Assembly (NCBI RefSeq): GCF_014203735.1
Contig: NZ_JACHJQ010000001.1
Span: 248,001 to 312,000 of the forward strand
DNA from: Actinophytocola algeriensis
Lineage (GTDB): Bacteria > Actinomycetota > Actinomycetes > Mycobacteriales > Pseudonocardiaceae
Reading direction: 5' to 3'
DNA: 64,000 bases
The first letter of the stretch is position 1, and every line of letters starts with the position of its first letter. Position numbers and translations under genes: made by a program. The notes beneath the pieces were generated by a model that was not told where the DNA came from, made no database searches, and saw nothing but the letters and a program-made list of their open reading frames with translations. Of this stretch, positions 50,112 to 60,533 are shown piece after piece.

Positions 50112-51730
50112 TGCTTCGCTCCCATGTCGAGTGCCGCCAGGTACCCGAACACCATCGCCGGGCCGAGTGTCGCGCCCGGTCCCGCGTACGTGCGTCCCAT
50201 CACCGGCGCGCTCGCGTTGCCCGCCGCGTACAGTCCCTCGATCACCGTGCCGTCCTCACGCAGTACCCGCGCCGAGGTGTCCGTACGCAACCCGCCCTTC
50301 GTGCCGAGGTCACCGGGCACGATCCGGATCGCGTAGAACGGGGCCCTGGTCAGGGGCGCGAGGTTCGGGTTCGGCCGGTTGCGCGGGTCGCCGTAGTACC
50401 GGTCGTACGCGCTGTCGCCGCGGTGGAAGTCGCTGTCCACACCGGACTCCGCGAACCCGTTGAACCGGGTCACGGTGTCCAGCAACGCGTCCGGCGGCAC
50501 CTCGATCTCCTTCGCCAGGTCCGCGAGCGTCGGCGCGCGCCGCACGGTGCCCGCCTTGTACCAGCGGCCCGGAAAGGGCTGCCGCGGCCCGAGGCCGGCG
50601 AAGATGTACCGGTTGCGGTAGGTCTGGTCGGCGATCAGCCACGCCGGGACGCTGCCGGTCTCGTACATCGCGTGCACGGCGTCCACGTAGGGCGCCGCCT
50701 CGTTGGCGAACCGCTCGCCCCGCTCGTTGACGAGGATGCAGCCGGGCAGGCTCCGTTCGGCCAGGCAGAAGTACGGTCCGCGCGGCAGCATGATCGACGG
50801 GCCCCACCACGCGTCGTCCATCAGCGCGATCGCGGCGCCCAGCCGCATGCCCGCCTCGATGCCGTCGCCGGTGTTGTCCTCCGCACCTACCGTCCATTCG
50901 GTACCGATGGGTGCCTGCTGGTACTCCTTGCGCATCCGCTCGTTGCGCTCGAAACCGCCGGACGCGAGCAGCACGCCCCTCGTCGCGCGGATCGGGCCCG
51001 ACTCGGTCTCGATGCCGACGACGCGGTCGTGCTCCACGATCAGCCCGGTCATCGGTGTCGACAGGCGCACCGGTACGTCGAGAGTGGACAGACCGGCCCG
51101 GAGGCCGGCCGTCAGTGCCTGTCCCATCGTGAGCAGTCGCCTGCCCATGGCGAGCGAGAGCATGCGGCGACCAGCGACGCGGGCCGTGCGGAGCATCCCA
51201 CGCGGGTGCCGGGCGACGAGGTTCATCCACCGGTAGTCGGCCTGCGTGACCGCGATTCCCGTTGGTGCCTTGAGGTAGGGGGGTTCGAGGTGTGCCAGCT
51301 CGTCGCCGAGCACGGCCGCGTTGAGCGGCCGTGGTTCCAGCGACCTACCCGTCGTCAGGCCCCCGGGTGCCTCGGGGTAGTAGTCGGCGTAGCCGTTCAC
51401 CCAGCGCATGCGCAGCGGGGTGTTGGCGAGGACGAACCGCAGCATCACCGGGCCGTGTGCCAGGAACGCGGCGCGCATGGCGTCCTCGACGACGTCGCCG
51501 GTGATGTGGGCGAGGTACGCGCGGGCCTGCTCCGGCGTGTCGGGCACGCCCTCGGCGAGGAGCACGTCGTTGTTCGGGATCCAGACCCCGCCGCCGGAGC
51601 GGGCGGTCGAACCGCCGAAACGCGGCGCCTTCTCGATGAGCACGGTGCGCAGGCCGTGGTGGGCCGCGGTCAGCGCGGCGGTCATGCCGGCCGCTCCACT
51701 GCCGACAACGACCACGTCGTACTCGTTCAT
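50108..51730 (-). CDS. kstD: 3-ketosteroid delta1-dehydrogenase KstD
   Basis: Flavoprotein of 540 residues that introduces the 1,2-double bond in ring A. FAD-binding GSGAAGMTAALTAA near the N-terminus, the second FAD segment GGSTARSGGGVWIP, and C-terminal LYAAGNASAPVMGRTYAGPGATLGPAM with the family Tyr and Gly-rich FAD contact. The ATG at 51730 (MNEYDVVVVG) is chosen; ATG 51739 is also possible and lies three bases from the KstR box. First gene of the kstD-kshA-unknown-kshB-chsH3 operon. Confidence 0.95.
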   Translation of the reverse strand: MNEYDVVVVGSGAAGMTAALTAAHHGLRTVLIEKAPRFGGSTARSGGGVWIPNNDVLLAEGVPDTPEQARAYLAHITGDVVEDAMRAAFLAHGPVMLRFVLANTPLRMRWVNGYADYYPEAPGGLTTGRSLEPRPLNAAVLGDELAHLEPPYLKAPTGIAVTQADYRWMNLVARHPRGMLRTARVAGRRMLSLAMGRRLLTMGQALTAGLRAGLSTLDVPVRLSTPMTGLIVEHDRVVGIETESGPIRATRGVLLASGGFERNERMRKEYQQAPIGTEWTVGAEDNTGDGIEAGMRLGAAIALMDDAWWGPSIMLPRGPYFCLAERSLPGCILVNERGERFANEAAPYVDAVHAMYETGSVPAWLIADQTYRNRYIFAGLGPRQPFPGRWYKAGTVRRAPTLADLAKEIEVPPDALLDTVTRFNGFAESGVDSDFHRGDSAYDRYYGDPRNRPNPNLAPLTRAPFYAIRIVPGDLGTKGGLRTDTSARVLREDGTVIEGLYAAGNASAPVMGRTYAGPGATLGPAMVFGYLAALDMGAKQ

Positions 51731-51741
51731 GGGACTCATAC

Positions 51742-51755
51742 TAGAACAGGTTATA
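51742..51755. promoter_or_regulatory. KstR box between kstD and a divergent FAD dehydrogenase
   Basis: TAGAACAGGTTATA satisfies all fixed positions of TNNAACNNGTTNNA. It is placed 11 bp from the kstD start and 9 bp from the divergent ATG at 51765, so one bound KstR dimer would cover both start regions. The short leaders suggest near-leaderless transcripts. Confidence 0.87.
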
Positions 51756-51764
51756 GTTTTTGCC

Positions 51765-53306
51765 ATGCCCTTGGAGTGGGACGAGCACGCGGACGTGGTC
51801 GTGGTGGGTTTCGGCGGGGCCGGCGCGTGCGCCGCGCTGGAGGCCGCGCGGGCGGGTGCGTCCGTGCTGGCCATCGACCGGTTCACCGGCGGCGGCGCGA
51901 CGGCGGTGTCAGGCGGGATCGTCTACGCGGGCGGCGGCACGTCGGTCCAGAAGGCGGCCGGCGTGGTCGACACGGTCGACGACATGGCCGTCTACCTGCG
52001 ACAAGAGGTCGGCGACGTGGTGTCCGACGCGACGCTGCGGGAGTTCTGCGCGTCGAGCGCGGACATGGTCGACTGGCTGACCGAGGCGGGCGTGCCGTTC
52101 GACTCGACCGTCTGCCCCTACAAGACGTCGTACCCGACGAACGACTACTACCTGTACTACTCGGGCAGCGAGAACGCGTGGCCGTACCGGTCGTCCGCCG
52201 CACCCGCGCCGCGCGGGCACCGGACCCACGGCCGGGGGACCTCCGGCCGGGTGTTCTTCGCGGCGCTGGCCTCGGCGGCCAGGGCGGCCGGGGTCCGCGT
52301 GCTGCCGCAGACGACGGCGACGTCGCTGGTGGTCGAGGACGGCCGGGTGGTGGGGGTCGAGTGCCGGACGCTGCGGTCGCGGTGGCACGCGGTGCTGCAC
52401 CGCTACGCCACCAAGCCCGGCCTGTACATCCCCGGTTTCGCGCGGAAACTGCACCGGCGGATCTCGGCGCTGGAGGACCGTCGCGGGCGGGTGGTCCGGA
52501 TCCGGGCGCGGCGCGGGGTGGTGCTGTCGGCGGGCGGGTTCGTGAACAACCGGGCGATGGTGCGTGCGCACGCGCCCGAGTTCCGCGGTGGGCTTCCGCT
52601 CGGTACGCAGGGTGACGACGGCAGTGGCATCCGCCTGGGTGAGTCGGTCGGCGGCGTCACCGATCGGATGTCGACGGTGTCGGCCTGGCGTTTCCTGACC
52701 CCGCCGTCGGCGTTGCTGCGCGGGGCACTCGTGGACGCGTCGGGCTCCCGGTTCGTCGACGAGTCGTCGTACGGGGCGGCCATCGGGTCGCGGCTGGTGC
52801 GGGAGCGCGGTGGCAAGGCGTGGCTGCTGGTGGACGAGACGATCCTGCGGGACGCCCGGCGCCAGATCCGGCGGGAAACCCTGTGGTTCCAACGACTTTC
52901 GGCGCACTACCTCCTGCGAGTCGCGCTGGTTCGCGGACCATCGGTGGAGGAGGTGGCGCGCAGGTCGGGCGTCGATCCGGCCGGCCTGGCGGCGACGGTG
53001 GCCGCGTACGGGCGCGGGGAGGACGCGTTCGGAAAGTTGCCTGAACTGGTGGCGCCACTCGCGGCGCCGTATGCGTTGATCGACTGTTCGTACGGACCCC
53101 GGCTGGGCTATCCGTGCCCGATGCTCACCCTGGGCGGGCTGGTGGTCGACGAGAAGACGGGGCAGGTGCTGGACGTGCCGGGCCTCTACGCCGCGGGCCG
53201 CACCGCGGTCGGGATCTGTTCGAACTCCTACGTGAGCGGCTTGTCCCTGGCGGACTGCGTGTTCTCAGGCCGCAGGGCGGGCCGGCACGCAGCGAAGATC
53301 GTCTAG
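51765..53306 (+). CDS. FAD-binding steroid dehydrogenase (delta4-(5alpha)-KSTD-like)
   Basis: A 513-residue flavoprotein of the KstD/fumarate reductase family. FAD motifs: ADVVVVGFGGAGACAALEAARAG, GGGATAVSGGIVYAGGG, and C-terminal GLYAAGRTAVGICSNSYVSGLSLADCVFSGRRAG. SNSYVSG replaces the TYAGPG of delta1-enzymes, a feature I associate with delta4-(5alpha)-dehydrogenases and their relatives. It would oxidise 5alpha-3-ketosteroids to 4-ene-3-ones, feeding KstD/KshA. The ATG at 51765 and the shared KstR box support a role in sterol catabolism. The exact reaction is inference. Confidence 0.8.
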   Translation: MPLEWDEHADVVVVGFGGAGACAALEAARAGASVLAIDRFTGGGATAVSGGIVYAGGGTSVQKAAGVVDTVDDMAVYLRQEVGDVVSDATLREFCASSADMVDWLTEAGVPFDSTVCPYKTSYPTNDYYLYYSGSENAWPYRSSAAPAPRGHRTHGRGTSGRVFFAALASAARAAGVRVLPQTTATSLVVEDGRVVGVECRTLRSRWHAVLHRYATKPGLYIPGFARKLHRRISALEDRRGRVVRIRARRGVVLSAGGFVNNRAMVRAHAPEFRGGLPLGTQGDDGSGIRLGESVGGVTDRMSTVSAWRFLTPPSALLRGALVDASGSRFVDESSYGAAIGSRLVRERGGKAWLLVDETILRDARRQIRRETLWFQRLSAHYLLRVALVRGPSVEEVARRSGVDPAGLAATVAAYGRGEDAFGKLPELVAPLAAPYALIDCSYGPRLGYPCPMLTLGGLVVDEKTGQVLDVPGLYAAGRTAVGICSNSYVSGLSLADCVFSGRRAGRHAAKIV

Positions 53307-53611
53307 TTCGTCGGTTCGTCCCTCCCGATGGCGATGTTCAGCAAGGCCGTCATCTGGGACATGCCGAGATTGATCTTGGTGAAGCCTTCCCGCATCTCGG
53401 CTCGAACGTTCGCGAACTCGGTTCGCATCTCGGTTCGCACATTCGCGAACTCCCGATCCATCTTCGCGCCCATCTCGAGCTGGTTCTCGCGCAGGGCTTC
53501 GAGGGTCTTGATGTGCGCGCGCAGTTCCGTGCGGATGGTGCCGACCAGGTCCCTGCGTACTTCGACCATCTCACGCTCCAGCTTGGTGACGCGGTCTTCG
53601 AGCTTGATCAC
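53303..53611 (-). CDS. Coiled-coil hypothetical protein with short repeats
   Basis: A 102-residue protein (GTG 53611) that is almost entirely heptad coiled coil: VIKLEDRVTKLEREMVEVRRD, then repeats EFANVRTEMR and EFANVRAEMREGF. The DNA of the repeats (about 53395-53450) is correspondingly repetitive. The stop overlaps the stop of the convergent dehydrogenase. An upstream extension to 53704 runs into the DnaA-box region and is unlikely. The function is unknown; proteins of this form oligomerise. Confidence 0.65.
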   Translation of the reverse strand: MIKLEDRVTKLEREMVEVRRDLVGTIRTELRAHIKTLEALRENQLEMGAKMDREFANVRTEMRTEFANVRAEMREGFTKINLGMSQMTALLNIAIGRDEPTN

Positions 53612-53685
53612 ACACAGTCCGTCCTGTGGAGAGATCAGGTGTTGCCGCGCCAGCTTGCACCAGCCATGACCGGGTCGCCAAACGG

Positions 53686-53715
53686 TTGTCCACAGGGGCG
53701 TCACAGTTGTCCACA
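53686..53715 (+). promoter_or_regulatory. Two direct DnaA-box sequences
   Basis: TTGTCCACA occurs at 53686-53694 and again at 53707-53715, same orientation, 21 bp apart (two helical turns), both followed by GG. TTGTCCACA is the DnaA-box consensus of high-GC actinobacteria. They are 25 bp upstream of the KstR box before hsaA, so DnaA could modulate that promoter or be titrated here. Confidence 0.6.
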
Positions 53716-53739
53716 GGCAGTGTCAGGATCGACAGAAAC

Positions 53740-53753
53740 GAGAACGTGTTCTA
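53740..53753. promoter_or_regulatory. KstR box upstream of hsaA
   Basis: GAGAACGTGTTCTA matches TNNAACNNGTTNNA except the first base. The inner palindrome AGAACGTGTTCT is nearly symmetric. It ends 10 bp before the hsaA start and should control the hsaADCB operon. Confidence 0.82.
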
Positions 53754-53763
53754 GTCTGGGCGC

Positions 53764-56650
<2,887 letters not shown>

Positions 56651-56652
56651 CG

Positions 56653-57228
56653 GTGCGCACGCCGGCCGGGGGCCCTGGGGATCGCTCCCCGGGGATTGCC
56701 GCTGCGCGGTTCCGCAAGGCGCTGGGCAACTTCTGCACCGGCGTCACGGTCGTGACCGCCATGCGCGACGCGGAACCGGTCGGGTTCGCGTGCCAGTCGT
56801 TCGCGGCGCTGTCGCTCGATCCGCCGCTCGTCCTGTTCTGCCCTGGGCGAACCTCACGCACGTGGCCGCACATCGAGGCGTACGGCTACTTCTGCGTGAA
56901 CGTGCTCGCCCATGCGCAACAGGACGTGTCCGCCACGTTCGGGAAGGCGGGCGCCGACAAGTTCTCGTGCGTGCCCTGGGCGCCGGCACCGTCCGGCGCG
57001 CCGATCCTCGCGGGTGTCCTGACCTGGCTCGACTGCGCGGTCGAGGACGTGCACGAGGCGGGCGACCACTTCGTCGTCATCGGCCGGGTCACCACGCTCG
57101 GTGACCAGCGGGACGAGCGCCCGCTGCTGTTCCACCGCGGCGCGTACACCGTCACCGAGCCCGCCGAGCCGACGCCGGGCATCCTCGACAACCTCATCAC
57201 CTGGTCCCGCCACGACGACTGGATCTAA
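56653..57228 (+). CDS. hsaB: Flavin reductase HsaB
   Basis: Flavin reductase (191 residues) supplying reduced flavin to HsaA. FMN-binding split-barrel with RFRKALGNFCTGVTVVTAMR, PVGFACQSFAALSLDPPLV and FCVNVLAHAQQDVSATFG. The GTG at 56653 is 3 bp from the hsaC stop and gives the expected length (187-190 in homologues). The NADH site is at the C-terminal GDHFVVIGRV. It completes the two-component monooxygenase. Confidence 0.93.
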   Translation: MRTPAGGPGDRSPGIAAARFRKALGNFCTGVTVVTAMRDAEPVGFACQSFAALSLDPPLVLFCPGRTSRTWPHIEAYGYFCVNVLAHAQQDVSATFGKAGADKFSCVPWAPAPSGAPILAGVLTWLDCAVEDVHEAGDHFVVIGRVTTLGDQRDERPLLFHRGAYTVTEPAEPTPGILDNLITWSRHDDWI

Positions 57229-57238
57229 CCTCGGCGAG

Positions 57239-58105
57239 GTGGATATCCAGGAGATCGTGATCAGGACGGGCCGGTTGGACTTCCCCGCGCTCGCGGCCGG
57301 TGACGGCCCGGTCGTCGTGTGCTGGCACGGCTTCCCCGACCACCCCATGACGTTCGCGCCGCTGGCGCAGCACCTCGTGACGAGCGGCCGCCGCGTGATC
57401 ATGCCGTTCCTGCGGGGTTTCCACCCGTCGACGGCCGACGCCTTGACCTACTCGGACAGCATCACGCTCGCCGCCGACGCGGCCGCGGTCGCCGACGCGC
57501 TGGGCGGGCCGGTCGACATGATCGGCCACGACATCGGCGCCGGCATGGTGGGCCGGGTCGCCGCCGCGTGGCCGGACCGGCTGAACCGCGGGGTCACGCT
57601 CGCCGTGCCGCCACCCGCGGCGCTCACGAAGCTCTTCCAGGACCCGGCACAGCTGCAGCGGTCGTTCTACCTGTTCCTGTTCGCGGTCGAGGGCGTCGCG
57701 GAGGCCGTCCTCAACACCGACCGCAAGCTCATCGACCACCTGTGGTCCACCTGGTCGCCGCGGCTGGTGCTCGACGCCGCGCACAAGGAACGGATCCACG
57801 AGATGTACGGCGACGAGAAGTACCTCGACAACGTGCTGAAGATCTACCGCGCGAACTTCGACCCGAGCCGGTTCGACCCGGCGCTCGTCGACCACGGCGG
57901 CCGCACCGAGGCGGCGGCGTCGAAACCGTTGCTGGTGCTGGGCGGTGGCGACGACGGCTGCATCGACCCGCGCTACTTCGTCGACATCCACGACGGGCTC
58001 GCGCCCGGGTCCGAGGTGGAGATCCTGCCCAGGGCCGGGCACTTCCTCCACCTCGAACAACCGGACGCGGTCGCGAAACTGGTCCTCGACTGGCTCAGTA
58101 GGTGA
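57239..58105 (+). CDS. Alpha/beta hydrolase, epoxide-hydrolase/dehalogenase type
   Basis: A 288-residue alpha/beta hydrolase. Oxyanion block CWHGFPDHPMTF, nucleophile Asp in MIGHDIGAGMVGRV (HDxG, not a Ser), acid in LGGGDDGCIDPRY and His in RAGHFLHLEQPD. Asp-nucleophile enzymes are epoxide hydrolases or haloalkane dehalogenases. The GTG at 57239 is 10 bp from hsaB, so it is likely co-transcribed with the hsa operon; its role in steroid breakdown is unknown. Its end overlaps the convergent gene by 11 bp. Confidence 0.82.
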   Translation: MDIQEIVIRTGRLDFPALAAGDGPVVVCWHGFPDHPMTFAPLAQHLVTSGRRVIMPFLRGFHPSTADALTYSDSITLAADAAAVADALGGPVDMIGHDIGAGMVGRVAAAWPDRLNRGVTLAVPPPAALTKLFQDPAQLQRSFYLFLFAVEGVAEAVLNTDRKLIDHLWSTWSPRLVLDAAHKERIHEMYGDEKYLDNVLKIYRANFDPSRFDPALVDHGGRTEAAASKPLLVLGGGDDGCIDPRYFVDIHDGLAPGSEVEILPRAGHFLHLEQPDAVAKLVLDWLSR

Positions 58106-58847
58106 ACACGGTCGCGAACTCGATCCATTCGTCGTCGGTCACCGCGGGGGCCTCCCTCGAGGTCGGCCATTCCGCGGTGAAGTGGACATCGGTGCCGTCG
58201 GGGCGTAAGGCGCTGAAGCCCCTGCGCTCCATGGGTTCCATGCCCGGGATGGGATCGTCGTCGGTGTTCTTGAAGAAGCTCACCTCGGTGCCGTCGGGCA
58301 GGGTTTCGCGCCGGACGCAGCTCGGTGCCATGCAGGGTGACTGGCCGAAGTCCTTGCCGACGTAGACGTGGATGTTGAAGTTGCCGATGTCGTCGATGAT
58401 GTCGCCGTCGGTCCAGCAGCCGGTCTGGTCGCAGCCGAACCCGAAGGTGCTGTGGTCCCACCCGGCCGGGAGGATCCGGTCGAACGCCGCGATGATGTCG
58501 GCCTGGAGCCGCGGTTTGCGGACCGCGTTCTCCTCGGGGGTCGCGGGCTGGCGGATGCCCTCGTCCGACGTGGGGCTGGTCGGCTTCGTGGTCGGGGCGG
58601 GCGTCGAGGTCTTCGAGGTCGTCGAGGTCGTCGAGGTGGCCGGGCCGGTGGCGGTGGGGTCCCGCACCGCCCCGATAGCCACGGTGAGCGCGCCGATGGC
58701 GACGAGGGTGGCGAACGCGGCCGTGTAGACGGCGCGGCGGGCCCGGGTGTGCGCCGCCGCCAGTTGGATGACGGTGTGGGAGTCGACCGGGGCTGGATGT
58801 GCTTCGTCGGCCAGTGCGGCCAGGACGCGGGTGATGTCGTCGGTCAT
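58095..58847 (-). CDS. Membrane-anchored protein coupled to an ECF sigma factor (anti-sigma-like)
   Basis: A 250-residue protein with a cytoplasmic N-terminus (ITRVLAALADEAHPAPVDS), one transmembrane helix (about 38-60; VYTAAFATLVAIGALTVAIG), a Thr/Ser/Pro-rich linker (TSTTSTTSKTSTPAPTTKP) and a C-terminal extracytoplasmic domain with two Cys pairs (FGCDQTGCW, CMAPSC). The ATGA overlap with the sigma gene suggests an anti-sigma or sigma-linked sensor, though no zinc HxxxCxxC motif is present. The domain outside the membrane is unrecognised. Confidence 0.7.
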   Translation of the reverse strand: MTDDITRVLAALADEAHPAPVDSHTVIQLAAAHTRARRAVYTAAFATLVAIGALTVAIGAVRDPTATGPATSTTSTTSKTSTPAPTTKPTSPTSDEGIRQPATPEENAVRKPRLQADIIAAFDRILPAGWDHSTFGFGCDQTGCWTDGDIIDDIGNFNIHVYVGKDFGQSPCMAPSCVRRETLPDGTEVSFFKNTDDDPIPGMEPMERRGFSALRPDGTDVHFTAEWPTSREAPAVTDDEWIEFATVFTY

Positions 58848-59380
58848 GAGTTCAGCTCCTCGAGCGCCTCGGCGTCCAGTCCGGCCAGCGCGGTGCGCAG
58901 CGCGGCGAGGCCTCGGGCGGACTGGCTCTTCACGTTCCCTTCCGAGCACCGCAGGATGGCGGCCGTTTCGGTCACGGTGTGCTGTGACCAGTAACGGAGG
59001 ACCACCGCGGCGCGTTGGCGAGGCGGGAGCTTCGCGAGCGCGACCCGGATGACTTCCTTCAGGTGCACGACCCCGGCGGGGTCACGTTGCGGTGCCGGCG
59101 TGTCGGGGACGTAGCCGTCCCGCGCCTCGGCGCGGCGCCACGGGCGGCGCCGCTCGTTCAGCCAGCACCGCAGCAGCACCTTCCTGGCGTACGGGTCCGC
59201 GGCGTTCTTGTCCCGCACCTTCGGCCACGCCTGGTACAGCCTGATCAGGCAGGTCTGCACGAGGTCGTGCGCGAGGTGCTGGTCACCGCAGAGCAGGTAG
59301 GCCAGTCGTGTCAGCGACGCCGTCGACCGGGTCGCGAACACGTGGAAGCGCTCGTCGTCGCTTCTGTCGCGCGGGCTCAT
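58844..59380 (-). CDS. ECF sigma factor (SigE-like family of actinobacteria)
   Basis: A 178-residue ECF sigma factor. Region 2: RLAYLLCGDQHLAHDLVQTCLIRLYQAWPKVR. Region 4: LAKLPPRQRAAVVLRYWSQHTVTETAAILRCSEGNVKSQSARGL. This HTVTETAAIL/SEGNVKSQ signature is the SigE-family ECF group common in Streptomyces. The ATG at 59380 is selected. It is co-translated with the downstream membrane protein; together they look like a surface-sensing regulatory pair interrupting the steroid genes. Confidence 0.87.
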   Translation of the reverse strand: MSPRDRSDDERFHVFATRSTASLTRLAYLLCGDQHLAHDLVQTCLIRLYQAWPKVRDKNAADPYARKVLLRCWLNERRRPWRRAEARDGYVPDTPAPQRDPAGVVHLKEVIRVALAKLPPRQRAAVVLRYWSQHTVTETAAILRCSEGNVKSQSARGLAALRTALAGLDAEALEELNS

Positions 59381-59478
59381 ACCCCTCACACACGGCGCGG
59401 GCGCGGGAGGTTGCACCGGTCCGCCTCCCCGGATTCAGGCGTGTCACACCGAAGGGCGACCAGTGTGCCGCGGCACGA

Positions 59479-60420
59479 CTAGCGACCCAGTTCGGCGCCG
59501 AGGCGTGCGGTGTGCTCGCGCGGCGAGCCGAACAGGTGCGTGTTGCCGTGCGCCCGCTTGAAGTACAGGTGCGCGTCGTGCTCCCACGTGATCGCGATGC
59601 CGCCGTGCAGCTGGATCATCTCCGCCGCGACCTGCGTGAACGCCTCCGTGCACCACACCGCCGCGGTCGCCGCGGTGTGCGCGAGGTCGTCGCCGGTCAC
59701 CACGGCCCGCGCGGCAGCCACCGACGCCGACTCGGCGGTCTCCACCAGCACGTGCAGGTCGGCCATCCGGTGCTTCAGCGCCTGGAACGACCCGATCGGG
59801 CGGCCGAACTGGGTGCGCTGCTTCGTGTGGTCCACGGTCAGCTCCAGGCACCGCGCCGCCGCGCCTGCCGACTCGGCGCACAGGGCCGCACACGCCACGG
59901 CCCGCACCCGGTCCAGGTCCGGCACGCCGAGCAACCGGCCGGTGCCGACCGGGGACACGGTCGCCAGCCTGCGGGTCGGGTCCATGCCACCCGCGGCCGT
60001 GATCTCCACGTCCGAGCGGGACAGGGCGTACAGCCCGTCGTCGCCCGGCAGCAGGAAGACGTCCGCGACCTGCGCGTTCAACGCGTACGGGCCCCAGACG
60101 AGCGACGTGATCGCGCCCTCGGCGATGTCCGCCAGCAGCTCGCCCGCGCCTGCCGACTCGGCCGCCGCGGCCGCCACCACCGAGCCGAGGAACGGTCCCG
60201 GCGTGAGGCACCGGCCCAGCTCGGACAGCACGACCCTGGTGTCGAGGAACGTGGCGTCGCAGGTCGACGGGGCCGCCAGCGCGGTCAGCCCGAGTGCGGT
60301 CAGCCGTGCCCACAGCTTCTCGTCGTGACCGGACGACGACGTCATCGCCGCACGGGTGTCCGACTCGCGGGTGAGCAGCCGGCGGACGGTGTCGCGCAGC
60401 GCGTCCTGCTCGGAGGTCAC
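59479..60420 (-). CDS. Acyl-CoA dehydrogenase (half-subunit type)
   Basis: A 313-residue acyl-CoA dehydrogenase-fold protein, shorter than usual (about 380). It lacks the TEP..GSD loop but has RTQFGRPIGSFQALKHRMAD and IQLHGGIAITWEHDAHLYFKRA. This is the pattern of the small subunits of heteromeric steroid dehydrogenases (ChsE1-like). It probably needs a full-size partner. The GTG 60420 start is used; TTG 60432 is in frame. An inverted repeat covers the region just upstream. Which steroid intermediate it handles is not determinable. Confidence 0.8.
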   Translation of the reverse strand: MTSEQDALRDTVRRLLTRESDTRAAMTSSSGHDEKLWARLTALGLTALAAPSTCDATFLDTRVVLSELGRCLTPGPFLGSVVAAAAAESAGAGELLADIAEGAITSLVWGPYALNAQVADVFLLPGDDGLYALSRSDVEITAAGGMDPTRRLATVSPVGTGRLLGVPDLDRVRAVACAALCAESAGAAARCLELTVDHTKQRTQFGRPIGSFQALKHRMADLHVLVETAESASVAAARAVVTGDDLAHTAATAAVWCTEAFTQVAAEMIQLHGGIAITWEHDAHLYFKRAHGNTHLFGSPREHTARLGAELGR

Positions 60421-60429
60421 CCGTTCATT

Positions 60430-60451
60430 CAACCAAACGATTGCTTGGTTG
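60430..60451. promoter_or_regulatory. Operator-like inverted repeat upstream of the acyl-CoA dehydrogenase
   Basis: CAACCAA (60430-60436) and TTGGTTG (60445-60451) are perfect 7-bp arms around ACGATTGC; on the minus strand the centre reads GCAATCGT. It overlaps the gene start and resembles TetR operators. It is not a KstR box. Confidence 0.6.
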
Positions 60452-60533
60452 CCTAGGACGTAGCCCGATCAGGTGCATTCGATATCCTCAGGGCTCAGGT
60501 CGGGGGCCTGGTCCGAATCCATACAAGGAGTCG

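Noticed and set aside
49688-52615. 975-residue plus-strand frame across kshA, kstD and part of the next gene
   Set aside because: It is antisense or out of frame to three clear enzymes and has shadow composition.
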